Shown piece after piece: positions 11,622-19,073 of a DNA stretch of 21,715 nucleotides (positions are counted from its first letter, which is position 1; every line of letters begins with the position of its first letter). The stretch is from a virus. A program made the translations under genes and the position numbers. The notes under the pieces are model-generated. The model had not been told where the DNA came from. It saw only the letters and a list, made by a program, of their open reading frames with translations, and did not search any database. Location: IMG/VR virus record IMGVR_UViG_3300042879_003433, positions 1 through 21,715 of that record. One strand, given 5' to 3'.

Positions 11622-12515
11622 TTACGGAATTGCAACGGCAGCGTTTGCAGTCAGTGTTTTGCCGTGTAGCGTGATGGTCGCTGAACCGTCGTCCTGATTG
11701 CTGACTGAAACGCTGTTCGTGTCAGTCAAGCCGGCAGCGAAAGTGAAGCGGATGTTGTCGCTGCTGCTGCTGTACACACCAGAATCAGCCCGGCGGCGGA
11801 GGTAAATATTCGCGGAGGTCATCGCGGTCCAATCGCCCACGGTTGCGGCAATCGCGTCAAAGTCGTTTACCGTGATTTCAATAGTTGGCTGAATGGTCTT
11901 AATCATGGCGTACTTCGGCCACACTGAGCCCGATCCGAGCGGCGGTTTTGTGACTTCAATTCCGGGATTGATTCGCACCGACTGAACGCCGTCGATCAGT
12001 GTCGCGTTGATATACACTGGACCCAAAGCGAATTCAGCGTTAAACGACTGGCCAGCCAGCGCCTGCCCCGTTGCGTCGTCTGCTCCCTTCGTGAATCCAT
12101 CGGACGAGAGCCAGTGGAAATCCATCTGGCAGGTCGCCGCGTCGCCGTCTTGCGTCGCCTCAAACTGCGTCGGCACAGCGAATACATTACTGCCGGTGAT
12201 TGCCACAAAATTCGAACCGCTGACGAAACTGCCAGCGTTCGCCCGCACCTTCAGCGGGACCGTGATCGTGCTTCCGAGAACGGCCAGCCCAGCACTGCAA
12301 AACGCGGAAGTGTTCAGGGCAACGACTGCGGCAAGGTCGCCGGTTGTGATGCTCGTCACCTCGCCGGCCATCTTACCACTGATCTGTGAAATAGCGTTGC
12401 CGCCGGAGGTCATTGCCTTCCGGTGCTCCTGATTTGTTCGATGGTCTGCGTTCGTGATTTGGCGAATGGTAGTCGCCCCAAGAACCACATCGGCCAGCGT
12501 GAAAATTTTACTCAC
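11622..12515 (-). CDS. Major tail tube protein (probable), 297 aa
   Basis: The GTG start at 12515 follows GAGGAG by 6 nt and forms a GTGA overlap with the tail-completion gene. The protein is rich in beta strands and Ala/Gly/Ser/Thr and has no cysteine cluster: LADVVLGATTIRQITNADHR, GEVTSITTGDLAAVVALNTS, RINPGIEVTKPPLGSGSVWP, IEITVNDFDAIAATVGDW, DNIRFTFAAGLTDTNSVSVS and a final SATITLHGKTLTANAAVAIP. The strong ribosome site, the composition and the position after the neck genes and before the chaperone/tape measure pair are those of a tail tube gene, which is needed in many copies. Direct family motifs are weak, so the call rests mainly on context. Confidence 0.7.
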   Translation of the reverse strand: MSKIFTLADVVLGATTIRQITNADHRTNQEHRKAMTSGGNAISQISGKMAGEVTSITTGDLAAVVALNTSAFCSAGLAVLGSTITVPLKVRANAGSFVSGSNFVAITGSNVFAVPTQFEATQDGDAATCQMDFHWLSSDGFTKGADDATGQALAGQSFNAEFALGPVYINATLIDGVQSVRINPGIEVTKPPLGSGSVWPKYAMIKTIQPTIEITVNDFDAIAATVGDWTAMTSANIYLRRRADSGVYSSSSDNIRFTFAAGLTDTNSVSVSNQDDGSATITLHGKTLTANAAVAIP

Positions 12516-13030
12516 TTTATTCTCCTCGCTCGTTGTCGTGCGTATTGCGGACTGAGTGCGCCCTTACGATATTCGCGGGCCGATTGTTTTCGTTCTTGTG
12601 AGATTTCGCCCTTGGACATGATAGCAATTTCGCGTTTTTGCCAGCCAGCCAAGCGGCGCTGACTCCGCTTGAATCTGGCCTGCTGCTCGAACGTCATTTT
12701 CGCCCACTCTTCGGGCGGTTTGCGTACCATGAAAGACCGCATCAGCAGCCTGCCGCCGTGTTGCGTTGCAGTGATCTTATGACGGAGCCGCTTGAACAAT
12801 GTGCCAGTGCGGTAGTTCGGGCGAGTGTGGCCGAACTTGTTTTTCTTGTACTTGTCGTATTTAGTGCCGCGTTTGCGGAAGCGGTAGAGCGTGTAACCGC
12901 GCTCATCGAAATGCTGCGGAACCCTTTTCCACTGGCGTTCCATAACGCGGTAATTGATTTCGCGCATCAACTTTGCATGTGCGCGGGCGGTCAGGGCGAA
13001 CCGCTTGATTTGTATTTCGATTGCCAGCAT
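12512..13030 (-). CDS. Tail completion / neck protein (probable), 172 aa
   Basis: The start at ATG 13030 follows AAAGGG by 7 nt; an upstream ATG-like start is less likely because it lacks a good site. The protein is very basic, with many Lys and Arg. Key segments are IQIKRFALTARAHAKLMRE, QWKRVPQHFDERGYTLYRFR, KRGTKYDKYKKNKFGHTRPN and YRTGTLFKRLRHKI. The order 'HFdE.GY...Y..RG.kY.K.K....p....TG.L' is characteristic of virion-morphogenesis / tail-completion proteins that join the tail to the head (P2 gpS-like and related). The C-terminal third is a basic helix (FKRSQRRLAGWQKREIAIM) of unknown role. It lies between the tail-terminator candidate and the tail tube gene. Confidence 0.65.
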   Translation of the reverse strand: MLAIEIQIKRFALTARAHAKLMREINYRVMERQWKRVPQHFDERGYTLYRFRKRGTKYDKYKKNKFGHTRPNYRTGTLFKRLRHKITATQHGGRLLMRSFMVRKPPEEWAKMTFEQQARFKRSQRRLAGWQKREIAIMSKGEISQERKQSAREYRKGALSPQYARQRARRIK

Positions 13031-13040
13031 GGGCAGCCCT

Positions 13041-13520
13041 TTAGAGTAAATCAATCACCAGCGCAATCTGAAACGCCCACTCATTCCGTCCCTGATTTTC
13101 GTCGGGATTGATCGGTCCCGGCTCCTGCGTGATGTTGAGTTGTCGCAGCATCAGTTGACCACTGCCACCCGAAGACGAGTTGACGCCTGCCATGATATCG
13201 GCCAGAGCCTGCCAGCACCATAGATATTGGCCGCCGTAATCGCCTTCCTTTTCCGCTGGCATTGCCAGTTCAAAGGTTGCGCTGACGGTCAACCGCCCGC
13301 GGGATGTTCCAGCGTTCCACTCGGTCTGCGCGGGATCGATCTGCAGGACACATAACGGGGCGCGGGTGTCGTCGCCGTAGTCCTCCTGCACCCCGCCGTA
13401 GTAAATGCGTTTGGTTGCCGCCGTGCTATCCGCCACACTGCACAGCGTTTGCCATGCGGCAATGGCTGAGATATTCGCTTTGACATTCGTCAGAATGCCG
13501 GCAACGTCGAGGCGGGCCAT
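13041..13520 (-). CDS. Putative tail terminator protein, 159 aa
   Basis: The ATG at 13520 overlaps the upstream TAA (TAATG). It is an alpha/beta protein of the size of gpU-type tail terminators. An N-terminal helix, DVAGILTNVKANISAIAAWQ, is followed by strands such as APLCVLQIDPAQTEWN and RLTVSATFELAMPAEKEGDY, a helix (QYLWCWQALADIMAGVN), and a closing strand (NEWAFQIALVIDLL). 'Helix - strand - ATFEL - helix - FQI.LVI' is the topology expected for proteins that cap the tail tube and join it to the head connector. No sequence-specific motif confirms it, so the call relies on order and length. Confidence 0.55.
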   Translation of the reverse strand: MARLDVAGILTNVKANISAIAAWQTLCSVADSTAATKRIYYGGVQEDYGDDTRAPLCVLQIDPAQTEWNAGTSRGRLTVSATFELAMPAEKEGDYGGQYLWCWQALADIMAGVNSSSGGSGQLMLRQLNITQEPGPINPDENQGRNEWAFQIALVIDLL

Positions 13521-13882
13521 TAGATAGCCCCTGTGCGAAGCGTCTTCGCCCCGCGAGTGAGCGGCAGCGTTTGGACGACGTAGATGGTTTTCGCCCCGTC
13601 TTGCGATTGCCCAACAGCCTCAACCTGTGCAAGGTCGGTGCCGATCAAAATGGCGTCAGTGACTGCCACGTCAACGGAGTCGGCGACAAGGATTTCTCCT
13701 CGTCGCCTCGTCCCTCGCCCCCGGTCTTCTTCGTAGGCCGTGGCCTGCCACGTTATGATGCCGGTGAATACCACTTGATTCGCCGAATCACCCCCGACGT
13801 AACGCCGCATCTGAACCGCGAAATCGTCGAGGTCCAGAAACACGGCGGAAACATCGGAAGCGATTTGGGAAGCAAGTGTCAT
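13520..13882 (-). CDS. Head-tail joining / head closure protein (probable), 120 aa
   Basis: I chose ATG 13882; a TTG at 13897 is possible but has no advantage. The N-terminus contains VSAVFLDLDDFAVQMRRYVG, and the rest is beta-rich: VVFTGIITWQATAYEEDRG, RRGEILVADSVDVAVTDAIL and TIYVVQTLPLTRGAKTLRTG. The 'F.D.DdFA....Y.G......i.gi' opening followed by a small beta barrel is typical of head-tail joining proteins of the gpFII / head-closure class. These bind the connector after DNA packaging. The neighbours, capsid-region protein upstream and tail terminator candidate downstream, agree with that role. Confidence 0.6.
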   Translation of the reverse strand: MTLASQIASDVSAVFLDLDDFAVQMRRYVGGDSANQVVFTGIITWQATAYEEDRGRGTRRRGEILVADSVDVAVTDAILIGTDLAQVEAVGQSQDGAKTIYVVQTLPLTRGAKTLRTGAI

Positions 13883-13893
13883 TGCGGCAGCAA

Positions 13894-14568
13894 TCAATAA
13901 GCGTATTTGAAGTCAACCTCAACAGCTGCGATGGTTACCGAAGGCGTGCCAGTTCCGCTCGCCTTCTGCAACTGGATAATCGGCTGCACGTTCTGGCCTG
14001 CGGTTGCGGCGGACATGTCGAAGGTCGTGCCGGCTGCAACTCGCTCGCCGTCGATGAAAAAGCGAACGTCTTTCAGGCCGAAACTGAAGTCGATTTCCAA
14101 TGCCTTGTAGCTCGTACCGAGCGTCGTGCCGGTGGCCTTGTCGTCGTTGTCGTTCGTTGCGTCGTCGGTTTCAACGACCACGTTGGATGTACTGGCAGAG
14201 CCTTCGATTCGGAACCACGAATTGTGGGCCACAGAGTCGGGAGTATCGTTGCGAGCGGAGCCCAACCCAAGAACCAGTGTGGTCACGGCGTCGATGTCCG
14301 CCACCTTCGCAATGATGCGGCAGCGCTGCACCTGGCGAAGGTCGTAGGGCAACACGTCATTAAAGAACAAGCATACGTTTTCGGCTTCGCTGGTTGCGGC
14401 AAGCGTGAGCTTTGCGGCGCCGCCATCCTCTGTGATGCAAAGGTAAGTCGGGGTACCGGCTGAACTCGTGTCGGCAATCGTCCAGCCGTTCTGGCCTGGA
14501 GTCGCCGAAAACACCTGAGCGCGGTCGAATAAATCTTTCCAACAACGAACGCCACGAAATACAGTCAT
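13894..14568 (-). CDS. Beta-sandwich (lectin-like) virion protein, 224 aa
   Basis: The start at ATG 14568 follows AAAGGG by 7 nt. The product looks like a concanavalin A-like jelly roll: GWTIADTSSAGTPTYLCITE, LTLAATSEAENVCLFFNDVL, CRIIAKVADIDAVTTLVLGL, NSWFRIEGSASTSNVVVETD, YKALEIDFSFGLKDVRFFID (the typical long strand that precedes a GERV turn) and VTIAAVEVDFKYAY. Such domains bind sugars or decorate capsids. It lies immediately after the capsid gene, where decoration proteins and head fibres are usually encoded. No catalytic residues are evident. A decoration or head-fibre role is inference; the beta-sandwich reading is fairly secure. Confidence 0.65.
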   Translation of the reverse strand: MTVFRGVRCWKDLFDRAQVFSATPGQNGWTIADTSSAGTPTYLCITEDGGAAKLTLAATSEAENVCLFFNDVLPYDLRQVQRCRIIAKVADIDAVTTLVLGLGSARNDTPDSVAHNSWFRIEGSASTSNVVVETDDATNDNDDKATGTTLGTSYKALEIDFSFGLKDVRFFIDGERVAAGTTFDMSAATAGQNVQPIIQLQKASGTGTPSVTIAAVEVDFKYAY

Positions 14569-14591
14569 GGTAAACCCTTTCAAATGTTTTA

Positions 14592-14629
14592 GGCGGCTGA
14601 AAGTGCCGGCCTCAACGCTGCAAGCCGCC
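14592..14629 (-). other. Weak hairpin after the capsid gene
   Basis: GGCGGCT (14592-14598) can pair with AGCCGCC (14623-14629) across a 24-nt loop. It lies in the 111-bp gap between the capsid fusion and the beta-sandwich gene. There is no U-tract, so it is more likely to slow decay or reduce read-through of the capsid message than to terminate fully. Nothing else of note was seen in this gap. Confidence 0.3.
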
Positions 14630-14679
14630 CCACGGATGGAGCGGCTGCAGGTGCTGGCGAACCAACAGAGGGGATCAGA

Positions 14680-16896
14680 TTACGCTTCACCCTTGTGCTT
14701 CTGGATGCCGCGGTGGTTCATCGCCTTTGCGGCAAAGGTCTGCAGGACGTAGTATTCCATGGACAACTTTTCTTCGTCCATGTAACTGCGAACCAGCGGA
14801 TTTTCCTGTCCCTGCAGGAAGGTCACTTCGATGGTGTCGATGGTGCTTGGGTCTGCGAAGAGATACCAAGCAAGAGTGCTGTTTGCGTCGAGGATTGGCT
14901 CGACAACCGGAATCATCGTGCGAGCTGGATTGTAAACCAGCGTGTTGACCGAGCTGTTCGGGTCATACGCTGAGTTCACCAACTGCAAGGCCACGGTTTC
15001 GAGAGCAGACGGAACAACGAGGTAGCGCGGCTGCAGGTTCAGGATGTCGTCGGACTCTGCACCTTCGGGCGTGTTTTCACCTCGCATCTGTCGCATGAGA
15101 TTGGTGAGCGTTCCCAGCGTCGTCACCGATGGAGCGCCGGTGCCGGTCGTGTAGTTGCTGCGCTTGCGTGCACCACTTACGGCCGAGAACAACGAAACGC
15201 CATCGCTCAACGTCGGGTTGCTGGTGAGCTGTGCCCACGCCACGGCGTTCACCGTGCGGGCTGCGGCTGCACCGAGCATTACTGGCGTGCGGGTCAGGGC
15301 GTCCATGTCGTCGTTCACAAGCAACTTGTAGGAGAACGACACGCCGAGCGAACGGGATTCAACGGCGTAGGATTCGCGGGCGTCTGCGAAACTTGCCTTG
15401 TTCGGCTCGCTGGTGTCATTCCAAATTGGAAGGTTTGGAATGGCGCCCATGCGGAGGCGGTTGATCTGCTTGAAGTCGGCGACACTGGTGCCCTGTCGCA
15501 TCGGACCACGCCAGGTGCTGGGGGCTTCGGTATAGCCAACCATCATGGACTTGTTGATGGCGTCCATTGTGAGGTTAGCAAAACTGCCGGTCGTGTGATA
15601 CGGGCCGTCGGATCGCACGCCGGACAAATGTTTGGTGCCGAACATTGCGGCAATCGCAATATCCTCGCGAGTCAAGCCAATGGTCCGCACGCCCAGATGC
15701 TGAAGCAGCGTTTCAGCCAATTGAAATGGCGTCGCGTGGCGAAACTGCTTGTCATCAAATCGCATCTGCTCTTCGGTGAGATGTCGAGCCATTCGCGATG
15801 AATCATTGCCAACAGCAGACATAACACTGCGGCGAGCAAGTGTATTGATAATGTCTGTCTGCAGTCGCTGGAATCCATTGGCCATGTATCGAACGGAGGC
15901 ACCATGCGGAATCGTTGCTGCAAACTCGGCTTTGCGTGCGGCAAGGTGGGTGCGAACGGCGGCAATGTCGGCAAGGTTGCGGGCTGCGTCGAATTCGTGC
16001 GGCATATCTGCAAGTTCGCAGAGACTGCGGACTTCAGTTTCGAATGCGGTACGGGCGGCGCGTTCGTTTGCCAATGTGCGGGCGGTGGCTTCGGCTGCCA
16101 GCCGGGCGATGTCGTCGGCAGTCAGTGCGGCAGGCGGTGCCTGTCGCTGTTCGGGCGGTGCCCCCGGTGCAGGTGCAGCCGGTGCAGCCATGCGTTCGGA
16201 GTTGGCGACGATCCAAGCCTGAGCCTGTTCGTCGTTCAGTTCGGCGGGCATCCCACGGGACACCAACAGAGCACGGAGTTGTTCGTTCACAGTAAAATCT
16301 CCTTCAGGGGAATGAATGAAACGGCAACGAGCCGGGTCGAGCCCCCGGAGTTTTGCCTGATCGTCTGCACCAATCGGAGTAAGCGAAACCTCGCGGAGTC
16401 GCCACTTTGTCACCACGTTCACCGGGCCTTCGTATTCGCGCCCGCCGATGGTTTTCTTTTTGCCCTTTTCGATGTACGTTCGCTTGAGGACTTCGTAGCC
16501 CACAGATACGTCGGTAACGTGCCCGTCACGAACGGCCGCCAATGCTTCCTCGCCCTGCCGGGCCTTCGAAAACATCAGCGTCGCGGTAACGCGGCCATCG
16601 CCCACCGTGATATTTCGAGCGCTGCCCAGTTGGTCCGTTACGCTGCTGCGGCGGTGTGAGTCGAGGAATGGGATCTGCCGAGACTTCGGGAATTCAACGC
16701 CGCTGGAAAGCAGGATCTCGGGAACGTAGTCCATGCGTTCCCAGTCGACCATAAGAACGGGTTGCTCTGTACTGATAACGGCCTCAACCGTGCGGCCTTC
16801 TTCATTGAAGGTCTTCGCCCGCAGTTCGATCTCAGACCGGAAGCCCGGGCTGATAGCGTTTCCGCTGGCAAGTGTTTCGCTATGTCGTTTGGGCAT
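14680..16896 (-). CDS. Prohead protease / major capsid protein fusion, 738 aa
   Basis: A protease and the capsid subunit are made as one chain. Residues 20-190 are an HK97-type (S78/U35-like) prohead protease: FRSEIELRAKTFNEEGRTVE, PFLDSHRRSSVTDQLG with H81, GHVTDVSVGYEV with S131, and WRLREVSLTPIGAD with E169, which together match the proposed His-Ser-Glu active site. Residues 235-260 are an Ala/Pro linker. Residues 260-330 are helical (ADDIARLAAEATARTLANER) and probably act as the scaffold (delta) part. From about 340 to the end is an HK97-fold capsid protein, with NLPIWNDTSEPNKASFADAR, SLGVSFSYKLLVNDDMDAL and PRYLVVPSALETVALQLV. Self-cleavage should release the capsid part. Protease-capsid fusions are known in tailed phages. 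ATG 16896 overlaps the portal gene by 17 nt. Confidence 0.9.
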   Translation of the reverse strand: MPKRHSETLASGNAISPGFRSEIELRAKTFNEEGRTVEAVISTEQPVLMVDWERMDYVPEILLSSGVEFPKSRQIPFLDSHRRSSVTDQLGSARNITVGDGRVTATLMFSKARQGEEALAAVRDGHVTDVSVGYEVLKRTYIEKGKKKTIGGREYEGPVNVVTKWRLREVSLTPIGADDQAKLRGLDPARCRFIHSPEGDFTVNEQLRALLVSRGMPAELNDEQAQAWIVANSERMAAPAAPAPGAPPEQRQAPPAALTADDIARLAAEATARTLANERAARTAFETEVRSLCELADMPHEFDAARNLADIAAVRTHLAARKAEFAATIPHGASVRYMANGFQRLQTDIINTLARRSVMSAVGNDSSRMARHLTEEQMRFDDKQFRHATPFQLAETLLQHLGVRTIGLTREDIAIAAMFGTKHLSGVRSDGPYHTTGSFANLTMDAINKSMMVGYTEAPSTWRGPMRQGTSVADFKQINRLRMGAIPNLPIWNDTSEPNKASFADARESYAVESRSLGVSFSYKLLVNDDMDALTRTPVMLGAAAARTVNAVAWAQLTSNPTLSDGVSLFSAVSGARKRSNYTTGTGAPSVTTLGTLTNLMRQMRGENTPEGAESDDILNLQPRYLVVPSALETVALQLVNSAYDPNSSVNTLVYNPARTMIPVVEPILDANSTLAWYLFADPSTIDTIEVTFLQGQENPLVRSYMDEEKLSMEYYVLQTFAAKAMNHRGIQKHKGEA

Positions 16897-18511
16897 CGTC
16901 TGTTCCAGTCGGAGAATCGGCGGCTTCGTTTGCGTTTCGCGGCGCCGGTAGTCCCATTATGTTAGCGAGGATTTCGGGCGGTATACCAAGTCTGCTAGCC
17001 ACCTCGTAAACTTCGGCCATGTTGGCCAGCACGTCACGCCAGTTGGTGCCGAGTTTGGCGCATTCCATCTGCAGTGAAGACAGCCCACCTTTGATGCGGT
17101 CATGGGCGGCTTTGGCGTCGTCTACAGGGTTGATGCTCAGGGCAATCGGGCCGTTCCAACTGGCCACCATGAAGCGGCCGGGCGATGCAAGGAATTCAGC
17201 GGACGAAATGATGTCGTTGAAAAAGCCGTACACCATCGCCGCACGAATCACTGCCTCATAAATTGGCTGGCAAAAATTGTCCGCGAACCATTGTTGAACG
17301 TCGTGCAACTCTGGCCAAATATCGTTGTCTGCAGATCGCTCTGAACTGAATGAGGAATTGCGGTAGTCGCCTGTGATCGTCGAAGATTTGACGCCCGGTA
17401 CCGCGGTCGCTGTGCCTCGCTGAAGGTGCTGCACGAATGCTTCGGGATTCATGTTGGGCTGATTTGGACTGTGCAGTTCAAACTTGCCATCGCGACCGGT
17501 GTTTACCAACAAGCCTGGCTGCAGTTTAGTGACTGTGTTTCCATCGCCGTCCGTCAGGTCGTCCGGTGCGGTGCTCGATGCGTTCAACCCAAATTTCGTC
17601 GCCCCGGTCGGCTTTGCATAGGCTCCCACGACACAGGCAGCCAGCGCGGTTGACTTCAGGACGTTGTATTCGAGGTCGGCAGTGTCCTGCGTGCGGGTGA
17701 GAGCAGCAGAAAACCACGGCACCCCGCGGAGTTGGTCGATATCTTCCTCAACGTACAGGTGCCCCATCTGGTCCGCTGGAACCCGCACGGCGTTCCCGGA
17801 CTGGTTGGCCGATGCGTAGGCTGGCTGGAGGCGGATATAGTACGCGGTGCGGCGGTTTTCTTCATCCAGCTCAATGCCGCGAAACAGGCTGGATCCGCCG
17901 GGGATTTCAGCGGATGTCACCTCTGTCTCGTCGGCCAATCTGCAAGAGTCGATCAGTTGCAGTGTGAGCGGAATCGGCAGGTCTCTGCGGATCTGCTCCG
18001 CCTGCGTGATTGGCTTCATCCGGAACAGGGCGTCTCCGGACAGGATAACGGCCTGCAGTGCCACGCGCTGCAATCCAGCCAGTGTCTGCCCGCCCTGTGC
18101 CGGCAATCCGCGGGAGTCAAAGCCGGCATTCAGTCGCTTCCACAACTCCTTACAACGGTCACGGAATGCCTCGTTGGGCGTGCCGTCTGCGTTCATGGCG
18201 AGCGGCTCGGGGTGCATCCCGCGGCCAATGACTTTGCTTTGCAGCGTTCGCACGATTTTGCGAGCGGATGGATTTGTGCGGTACAGTCGCCACGACTGCG
18301 CCCGCAGGTTATCCGTGACGGCCGAACTGGCTTCGTTCTCTTTGTAGACTGACAGCGTGACTTTGTTCGTGCGGGTCGTCTTCGCCTGCGGGTAGATGTT
18401 GTTCGGCGCCGCACTCATCGCCATGATCTGCTGAAGCGTAGCGCGTGCCTGAAGCCGGCGGGCTGCGGCTGCCGGTGCGATGTAGCCGATGAAGCGGTCA
18501 AGGATATTCAC
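16880..18511 (-). CDS. Phage portal protein, lambda gpB family, 543 aa
   Basis: It forms the twelve-subunit ring at one capsid vertex through which DNA enters and leaves. The GTG start at 18511 makes a GTGA overlap with the gpW-like gene. Diagnostic segments are NLRAQSWRLYRTNPSARKIV near the N-terminus, then LQAVILSGDALFRM, LTLQLIDSCRLADETEV, QMGHLYVEEDIDQLRGVPWF and SAALTRTQDTADLEYNVLKS (the conserved portal core). These are followed by FVQHLQRGTATAVPGVKSST, DYRNSSFSSERSADNDIWPE and VYEVASRLGIPPEILANIMG. Length and order match lambda gpB (533 aa). Gene order terminase - gpW-like - portal is also as in lambda. A short acidic, Pro/Thr-rich tail (ADSPTGTDDAQTT) ends the protein. Confidence 0.93.
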   Translation of the reverse strand: MNILDRFIGYIAPAAAARRLQARATLQQIMAMSAAPNNIYPQAKTTRTNKVTLSVYKENEASSAVTDNLRAQSWRLYRTNPSARKIVRTLQSKVIGRGMHPEPLAMNADGTPNEAFRDRCKELWKRLNAGFDSRGLPAQGGQTLAGLQRVALQAVILSGDALFRMKPITQAEQIRRDLPIPLTLQLIDSCRLADETEVTSAEIPGGSSLFRGIELDEENRRTAYYIRLQPAYASANQSGNAVRVPADQMGHLYVEEDIDQLRGVPWFSAALTRTQDTADLEYNVLKSTALAACVVGAYAKPTGATKFGLNASSTAPDDLTDGDGNTVTKLQPGLLVNTGRDGKFELHSPNQPNMNPEAFVQHLQRGTATAVPGVKSSTITGDYRNSSFSSERSADNDIWPELHDVQQWFADNFCQPIYEAVIRAAMVYGFFNDIISSAEFLASPGRFMVASWNGPIALSINPVDDAKAAHDRIKGGLSSLQMECAKLGTNWRDVLANMAEVYEVASRLGIPPEILANIMGLPAPRNANEAADSPTGTDDAQTT

Positions 18512-18717
18512 GCGGTCGGCTGCTCCAGTGAGAGGAGCGAAACCATCGAACCGGAAGCCTCTGCGTCCGCCTCATCCATCAACTCAGTGCGTGCCTTCAT
18601 CAAGTCACGCAAAGCCGCCATTTGCTTGGATCGGCCATGGACCGTGTAGGATTGTGCCGTGAGCGTCTGCAGGATCGCAGTATTGACGGCCGTGAGGAGT
18701 TCGGTGGTTGTCGTCAT
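18508..18717 (-). CDS. gpW-like head-tail joining protein (probable), 69 aa
   Basis: ATG 18717 is chosen; an ATG four codons earlier is also possible, and neither has a strong ribosome site. The product has two helices around a short turn: TTELLTAVNTAILQTLTA, then QSYTVHGRSKQM, then AALRDLMKARTELMDEADAE. This is the layout of lambda gpW (68 aa), which joins the head to the neck after packaging, and it occupies the same place between terminase and portal. Sequence identity to gpW is not claimed; the call rests on size, helix-turn-helix-like layout and gene order. Its TGA overlaps the portal GTG. Confidence 0.6.
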   Translation of the reverse strand: MTTTTELLTAVNTAILQTLTAQSYTVHGRSKQMAALRDLMKARTELMDEADAEASGSMVSLLSLEQPTA

Positions 18718-18767
18718 GCCAGCCAGCATAGCCGCCGGCTGGTGTCATGACATACCAGCGTTACCAA

Positions 18768-19073
18768 TCACCGCAGGCCGTCGAGGGAAACCGCCTTGTG
18801 CTCCAGCGTCACCACGTTGAGAGCCACCCGAACCGACCACGTATGCCCGCACGGTGGGTGATCGGGGGACTTGCTGCGGCAGCATTTGTAATAGCGGGTT
18901 TGCCCCTGTGTGCTGTATGCCACGCCATGCCCGCCAGCACGGTCCCAGCATATCGGGCAGCGTCGCCACGGCTGAATCTCTTCACTGCGTGCCGGCTGCG
19001 GCTGAATGTCCGGTGCTTTGTTCGGCTGCCGATCAAAGCCACGGCCTGCCGTCTGGTCTCGTTTCTCCGCCAT
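18768..19073 (-). CDS. Zinc-ribbon protein between terminase and gpW-like genes, 101 aa
   Basis: The start at ATG 19073 follows GAGGAG by about 9 nt and overlaps the end of the large terminase gene by 41 nt. The first 50 residues are polar and basic (AEKRDQTAGRGFDRQPNKAP). A zinc ribbon then follows: WRRCPICWDRAGGHGVAY, RYYKCCRSKSPDHPPCGHTW and a final VALNVVTLEHKAVSLDGL. The 'CP.C ... YYKC ... CGHTW.V' pattern resembles the Ogr/Delta-type zinc fingers that activate late phage transcription, and it also resembles generic zinc ribbons. A regulator of the structural operon or a packaging accessory are both possible. Lambda has no gene of this kind at this spot. Confidence 0.65.
   Translation of the reverse strand: MAEKRDQTAGRGFDRQPNKAPDIQPQPARSEEIQPWRRCPICWDRAGGHGVAYSTQGQTRYYKCCRSKSPDHPPCGHTWSVRVALNVVTLEHKAVSLDGLR

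Noticed and set aside
14687-16295. Frames on both strands inside the protease-capsid gene
   Set aside because: The fusion gene has recognisable protease and capsid motifs over its full length, so the others are shadows.
18743-18752. The palindrome TGTCATGACA between the zinc-ribbon and gpW-like genes
   Set aside because: A single 10-bp palindrome in a 50-bp gap is not strong enough to call an operator without a second copy.
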